Positions 37,143-40,877 of a stretch of 40,877 nt of DNA are shown here, piece after piece; the first letter of the stretch is position 1; every line of letters starts with the position of its first letter. Where the stretch lies: NCBI GenBank assembly GCA_022841625.1, contig JALHRD010000038.1, positions 1-40,877 of the forward strand. The letters run 5' to 3'. Below the pieces are notes generated by a model that was not told where the DNA came from, ran no database searches, and saw nothing but the letters and a program-made list of their open reading frames with translations. The position numbers and the translations under genes were made by a program. The stretch is from Xanthobacteraceae bacterium (GTDB lineage: Bacteria > Pseudomonadota > Alphaproteobacteria > Rhizobiales > Xanthobacteraceae).

Positions 37143-39245
37143 ATGAAGTCTATGCGTGCGCTGCTCGATCCCAGGTCGATCGCGGTGGTCGGGGCGTCGC
37201 CGCGACCCGGCCCGGGCGCGCGGGTGCTCGCCAATCTCCGCGACGCGGGCTTCAAGGGGGCGGTGTTTGCGGTCAATCCGCGTTACCCGGAAGTTGACGG
37301 TTACAAATGCGTCCCTGACGTCGCGGCGCTTCCTAAGGATATTGATTGCGTGGTGGTCGCGGTCGCCGCCGAGACCGCCTGCGGTATATTGGAGGTGGCG
37401 CAGGCGCACGGCATTCCCGCCGCGATTGTAATGTCGGCTGGATTTGGCGAGAGCGGGCAGCCCGACGCCCGGGCGCAACGCGTGCGTGCGGTCGCCGAGA
37501 GTGGCATGGCGATCTGTGGCCCCAATTGCTTCGGCATTATTAATGTCCGCTCCGGCGCCGCATTGTTTAGCGGCGTCGTGCCCAAGACGATGATGCCGGG
37601 CGGCGTCGCGCTGGTTTCACAGAGCGGCAGTCTGGGCAATTTTGTGTTCGGCCCGCTGGTGCGCGACCGCAAGCTCGGCTTCAGTCATTTCATCTCATGC
37701 GGCAATCAAATCGGTACGACCGTCGAGGACTATGTCGATTGCCTGGTGGATGATCCCGCCGTTACGGTGGTCGCCTGCATTATCGAGGCGCTCAAGAACC
37801 CGGACAAACTCCAGCGGGCGGCGCGGCGGGCGCATGCGTTCAAGAAATCGCTGGTGTGCTTCCAGGCCGGCACATCGCCCGCCGGCCGGGCGATGGTTCG
37901 TTCGCACACCGGCGCGCTGGCGGGCGATGCCGAGATTCTACGCGCATTCCTGCGCCGCTGCGGGATTGTGCAGGCGGACAGCTACGATCAGTTCGTCGAG
38001 ATCATTGCGCTCTATGCGGTCGCGCCCTTCGATTTGGCAATTGGCGATGAGGTTGTGCTGGTTTCGGGCAGCGGGGGTTCGGCGGCGGTCGCGGCGGACT
38101 GCCTTGATGCCGCCGGCATGACTTTGGCGACGCTCGACAGCGCGACGAGTGACAAGTTGCGCACCATCCTTCCGGAATTCGCAAATCCGACCAATCCGAT
38201 TGATGCGACCGGCGTGGTCTATGACGATCCGGCGTTGCTACCGGCATTGTATGAGGCGGTGTTCGGGCAGCCGGGCCGGCCGATCATTGCCGGGACGGTG
38301 AATGTCGCGCCGGTCGACCGCTTGCGGCGCATAGCGGGCGCTATCGCTACGGCGGCGCGAACATCCGGCCGCACCATTGTCGCCTATCAATCGAGCCCGC
38401 TCGGGCCGATGGACGAGGAGATCGTGCGTACGCTGCACACCGCCAATGTCCCGCTGCTGCTCGGCATTCACAACGCCATGGGCGCGCTTGGCAAGTTGAA
38501 ACAGCGCCGGGATTTCGCCCGGCGCGCAGCGATCATGCCGTCCGCGGACGCGGCGCGAATCCCGCCAGCCGGTGCGCCGCTGGCGCAGGATTTTCTGTCG
38601 GCCCGCCAAACCCTCGCGGCGGCCGGCATTCCGGTTGTTGAGGCCGCTCTGGCGTCGTCGGCGCGTGCGGCGGCCGCCATCATGCGCCGGCTGGCCCGGC
38701 CGGTCGCGCTCAAGGCGGAGGCGCCCGGATTGCTGCACAAAAGCGACCTCGGTTGCGTCGTGCTCAATTGCGCCGATGAGGACGCGGTGATGGCCGGCTA
38801 TGAGGCGGTGGTCGCCAATGCGCGCGCGGCGGGCTTGGTTCCGGCAGGCGCGCTGGTGCAGCCAATGGTTTCGGGAGTGGCGGAATGCTTCGCGGGGATC
38901 GTCAACGACCCGCTCTATGGCCCCGCGATTGTCTTTGGTCTTGGCGGAATATTTGTCGAAGTCCTGCGCGAGACCGTAACCGAGCTGGCGCCGCTGACGG
39001 GGGAGGATGCGCTGCGCATGATCGCACGCGTCAAGGGCACGCAAATTCTTAGCGGAGTGCGCGGCCGGCCGGCGGGCGATATTGCAGCGTTGGCGGAGTG
39101 TTTGATCAATCTCAGTCGCTTCGCTCTCGCAAACGCCGGGCGTTTCCACGCGCTCGACCTCAATCCCATCATTGTCATGCCAAAGGGCGTGATCGCCGTC
39201 GATATCGCAATCGAACCCGTTACCGAAGGAGCCGACATACGATGA
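37143..39245 (+). CDS. Acyl-CoA synthetase (NDP-forming), acetate--CoA ligase family
   Basis: A 700-residue protein starting MKSMRALLDPRSIAVVGASPRPGPGARVLANLRDAGFKGAVF; the upstream extension of the frame lies inside the divergent receptor gene. It has a CoA-binding domain (about 1-130), a succinyl-CoA-ligase-like flavodoxin part with the phospho-histidine motif RSHTGALAGD (His255), and a C-terminal ATP-grasp domain (about 480-700) with VALKAEAPGLLHKSDLGCVVLN. This is the single-chain alpha-beta arrangement of archaeal ADP-forming acetyl-CoA synthetases and their catabolic relatives, which activate organic acids, including aromatic ones. It overlaps the next gene by ATGA, so the two are coupled. 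Confidence 0.93.
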   Translation: MKSMRALLDPRSIAVVGASPRPGPGARVLANLRDAGFKGAVFAVNPRYPEVDGYKCVPDVAALPKDIDCVVVAVAAETACGILEVAQAHGIPAAIVMSAGFGESGQPDARAQRVRAVAESGMAICGPNCFGIINVRSGAALFSGVVPKTMMPGGVALVSQSGSLGNFVFGPLVRDRKLGFSHFISCGNQIGTTVEDYVDCLVDDPAVTVVACIIEALKNPDKLQRAARRAHAFKKSLVCFQAGTSPAGRAMVRSHTGALAGDAEILRAFLRRCGIVQADSYDQFVEIIALYAVAPFDLAIGDEVVLVSGSGGSAAVAADCLDAAGMTLATLDSATSDKLRTILPEFANPTNPIDATGVVYDDPALLPALYEAVFGQPGRPIIAGTVNVAPVDRLRRIAGAIATAARTSGRTIVAYQSSPLGPMDEEIVRTLHTANVPLLLGIHNAMGALGKLKQRRDFARRAAIMPSADAARIPPAGAPLAQDFLSARQTLAAAGIPVVEAALASSARAAAAIMRRLARPVALKAEAPGLLHKSDLGCVVLNCADEDAVMAGYEAVVANARAAGLVPAGALVQPMVSGVAECFAGIVNDPLYGPAIVFGLGGIFVEVLRETVTELAPLTGEDALRMIARVKGTQILSGVRGRPAGDIAALAECLINLSRFALANAGRFHALDLNPIIVMPKGVIAVDIAIEPVTEGADIR

Positions 39246-40135
39246 GCTACCAGGATCTGATCTACGACGTGCGTGACAAGATCGCGACTATCACGCTCAA
39301 TCGACCGGAGCGCATGAATGCGATTTCCGCCAATCTCGAAGTCGAACTGCACCGCGCTTTCGACGAAGCCGATGCCGATCCGGGGGCGAAGGTCATCGTG
39401 CTGACCGGGGCGGGCGCCGCCTTCTGTGCAGGCTTCGACCAGACCTCGACGCCCGGCAGCAAACGTGGCGGCGATCCCTCGGGCAAATCGATCGCCGAGT
39501 TCATTGCCTATTGGCAGCGCAAGGATGGCGCGCGCGTCGGACAATGGCAGCATATGTGGCGGCTTGGCACGCCGATTATTGCCGCGGTCAATGGCTGGGC
39601 GATGGGCGGCGGCTTCTGGTACCAGCTCGCCGCCGACATCACGATTGCATCGGATAAGGCGGTGTTTGCCCAGCCCGAGGTGCGTCATATTTCGAATACG
39701 AGTTTTTTGTTGACCGCGCTGTGTGGCTGGAAGGCGGCGAACCGCTGGGCGCTGACCGGCGATCATTTCGATGCGCAGGAGGCGCTCCGCATCGGCATGA
39801 TCAATGAGGTGGTGCCGCACGATCAATTGATGGAGCACACTTACGCGTTGGCGCGGCGGCTGGCTCTGGTGCCGGAACCGTCGCTGCGGTTGAACAAGGC
39901 GATCGCGATGCTCGGCATGCAAGCGGCGGGGCTGCACGCCGGTCTCTTGATGGAAGGCACGATTGGCACGCTGGCGCACGCTTCGCACAATGAGTTCCGC
40001 GAAGAACTGTACGAGATCCAACGCACCAAAGGCACCAAGGCCTATCTGGAACGGCGCGACGGGCCGTTCCAGCCCGAGCCGATGGGACCGCGCTCGGCCA
40101 AAGGCCGCGCCGAGCGCGCGCGCCGCGACAAGTAG
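39242..40135 (+). CDS. Enoyl-CoA hydratase/isomerase (crotonase) family protein
   Basis: A 297-residue crotonase starting MSYQDLIYDVRDKIATITLNRPERMNAISANL. The two oxyanion-hole segments are GAAFCAGFDQTS and AAVNGWAMGGGFWYQLAADI. Of the two Glu residues of the hydratase, the first is replaced (GGGFW) and the second is kept at FAQPEVRH; a hydrolase, isomerase or lyase reaction is therefore as likely as hydration. The long basic C-terminus (YLERRDGPFQPEPMGPRSAKGRAERARRDK) is seen in many paralogues. It is coupled to the CoA ligase at 37143, so the ligase probably makes its CoA-thioester substrate. Confidence 0.93.
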   Translation: MSYQDLIYDVRDKIATITLNRPERMNAISANLEVELHRAFDEADADPGAKVIVLTGAGAAFCAGFDQTSTPGSKRGGDPSGKSIAEFIAYWQRKDGARVGQWQHMWRLGTPIIAAVNGWAMGGGFWYQLAADITIASDKAVFAQPEVRHISNTSFLLTALCGWKAANRWALTGDHFDAQEALRIGMINEVVPHDQLMEHTYALARRLALVPEPSLRLNKAIAMLGMQAAGLHAGLLMEGTIGTLAHASHNEFREELYEIQRTKGTKAYLERRDGPFQPEPMGPRSAKGRAERARRDK

Positions 40136-40170
40136 CGAAAGCGCGTTCTGTTACCGCACCGCTGCCGCTC

Positions 40171-40623
40171 TTACCGGCGCCGCAACATTGCGTCGATGCT
40201 ATAGCGGCCGGCGCCGGCAACGAAGATCAGCACGAGTCCGCCAAAGATCGATACGTTTTTGAAGAATTGGCTCTGCTGCAGGCGGAATTGCATCGGGTCG
40301 GCGAACGTCCAAAAGCGGTGCGAAGTGAATGTCGCGACGATCATGAACAGCATCATCAAGAGCGCGGCATGGCGCGTGCCGATCCCGAGCAGGATCATGA
40401 TGCCGCCAATCAACTCGACCGTGGCCCCGAGCGGCCCGAAGAACCATTCCGCCGGCCAGCCACGCGTCGAATAGGGCGCAATGCCGATATTCTTGATGGT
40501 CCCGCTCAGCACAAAGATTGCACCCAGCATGATCCGGCCAACCAGCAGCAGAAACTCCCGCCATGTGTTGGCGACGTTGTCCGCGTAGGAAAGCATTGGA
40601 TGTGATGATGGCGTTTCGTTCAT
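40171..40623 (-). CDS. DoxX family membrane protein
   Basis: A 150-residue membrane protein starting MNETPSSHPMLSYADNVANTWREFLLLVGRIMLGAIFVLSGTIKNIGI, with GGGAGGA six bases upstream of the ATG. Four hydrophobic helices are visible (LLVGRIMLGAIFVLSG, LGATVELIGGIMILLGIG, HAALLMMLFMIVATFTSH, NVSIFGGLVLIFVAGAG); the GRIMLGxIFVLSGxxKN start is typical of DoxX/YphA proteins. The family is linked to redox balance at the inner membrane, with no clear reaction. Unlinked to the neighbours by direction. Confidence 0.88.
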   Translation of the reverse strand: MNETPSSHPMLSYADNVANTWREFLLLVGRIMLGAIFVLSGTIKNIGIAPYSTRGWPAEWFFGPLGATVELIGGIMILLGIGTRHAALLMMLFMIVATFTSHRFWTFADPMQFRLQQSQFFKNVSIFGGLVLIFVAGAGRYSIDAMLRRR

Positions 40624-40663
40624 AGCGGTCCTCCCGGTGCGATGAAATTCTTATAGACGATGT

Positions 40664-40689
40664 GTCGTCCGGGCCGCGCCCCGGGCGAC
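40664..40689. repeat. Hairpin upstream of the DoxX gene
   Basis: Arms GTCGTCCGGG (40664-40673) and CCCGGGCGAC (40680-40689) pair with one G-T, loop CCGCGC. It lies 41 bases upstream of the DoxX ATG on the minus strand and could be a leader structure or a terminator of a gene outside the window. Confidence 0.4.
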
Positions 40690-40780
40690 AGTCCAGTGTA
40701 GTGCTTTATGACCTGCGCGTAAGCCGCCACGACGCATCGTGGGATAATTGTTGGGCGGCTAGAGCGTTATGAGTTTAGCC

Positions 40781-40851
40781 TGAATCGATTTGGGATTCCC
40801 AAATCAGAACGGTTCTGATTCAACATGCTGGCTGGGATGGAGGCCAGCATG
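40781..40851. repeat. Three adjacent palindromes in the IS leader
   Basis: Palindrome one is GATTTGGGA-T-TCCCAAATC (40787-40805). Palindrome two is AATCAGAAC-G-GTTCTGATT (40802-40820). TGAATC (40781-40786) pairs with GATTCA (40817-40822), so the unit can fold into a three-way junction. Palindrome three, CATGCTGGC (40824-40832) with GCCAGCATG (40843-40851), puts a GGATGGAG ribosome-site-like word in its loop, just before the transposase ATG. Confidence 0.75.
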
Positions 40852-40852
40852 G

Positions 40853-40877
40853 ATGGGCAAACCTTATTCTGTCGATC
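40853..40877 (+). CDS. IS630-family transposase, 5' end only
   Basis: The last 25 bases read ATG GGC AAA CCT TAT TCT GTC GAT C, i.e. MGKPYSVD, the usual opening of IS630-family transposases (MGKPYSVDLRERVV in many members). The window ends inside the ninth codon. The rest of the transposase must lie to the right. A GGAG lies 11 bases upstream in a hairpin loop. Confidence 0.7.

Larger units (their letters stand above)
40759..40877 (+). mobile_element. Left end of an IS630-family insertion sequence (cut by window edge)
   Basis: The transposase start MGKPYSVD at 40853 identifies an IS630-family element entering from the right. Its left boundary is not seen exactly; the change to the palindrome-rich leader begins near 40759-40781. 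IS630 elements insert at TA dinucleotides, which would mark the left edge near a TA such as 40761 or 40769, but this cannot be decided without the right end. Confidence 0.55.

Overview
The window comes from a high-G+C alphaproteobacterium, most likely Hyphomicrobiales of the Bradyrhizobiaceae/Xanthobacteraceae type. This is inferred from codon use, the many orphan periplasmic receptors of the tripartite tricarboxylate transporter (TTT, 'Bug') kind, the Mo-hydroxylase and Liv-type ABC gene sets, and short palindromic repeats typical of that group. No rRNA, tRNA or CRISPR array was recognised. About 35 protein genes are supported, nearly all metabolic or transport genes for small organic acids or aromatic/amide-type compounds.

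Layout. 1-594 holds no supported gene and ends in an AT-rich leader. 595-1524 is a lone gene distantly like isocyanide synthases (DIT1/PvcA). 1565-4259 is a translationally coupled set pxpB-pxpC-EamA transporter (5-oxoproline hydrolysis plus export/uptake). 4270-6969 (-) is a membrane GGDEF-EAL sensor. 7253-12973 (+) is a catabolic block: three subunits of a molybdenum hydroxylase, a 4,5-dihydroxyphthalate-decarboxylase/NMT1-like binding protein and a TTT receptor. 12980-14290 is a divergent pair of cupin genes. 14376-18669 (+) is a complete branched-chain-type ABC transporter core (livHMGF), a 37-residue secreted microprotein candidate and an alpha/beta hydrolase; the matching periplasmic binding protein lies convergently at 18722-19984 (-), after a GT-C-like membrane protein and a PdxA-family dehydrogenase read on the same strand.

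23137-29911 is mixed: a transglutaminase-fold protein, a zinc alcohol dehydrogenase, a short CC-ending unknown protein behind a palindromic repeat, a second dihydroxyphthalate-decarboxylase-like protein coupled to an HbpS-like heme-binding protein, another TTT receptor, a Tat-exported amidohydrolase and a beta-rich small protein. 29916-33455 (-) is the most unusual set: a PanB-like enzyme with a changed active site, an alpha/beta hydrolase with a Cys nucleophile, and two tandem SAM methyltransferases that both carry signal peptides and a beta-rich C-terminal domain. 33598-33763 holds two related palindromes bounded by CTAGTGT/ACACTAG, directly before a DUF2161-type nuclease-fold gene. 34438-37049 carries three more TTT receptor genes, one with a clean in-frame internal deletion. 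37143-40135 is a coupled acyl-CoA synthetase (NDP-forming) and enoyl-CoA hydratase pair, followed by a DoxX membrane protein (-). The right edge enters an IS630-family insertion sequence, whose transposase begins MGKPYSVD at 40853.

Taken together the genes look like a scavenging region: periplasmic receptors and an ABC importer bring in organic acids or amides, and hydroxylase, decarboxylase-like, dehydrogenase, hydrolase and CoA-ligase enzymes feed them into central metabolism. Specific substrates cannot be read from the sequence.
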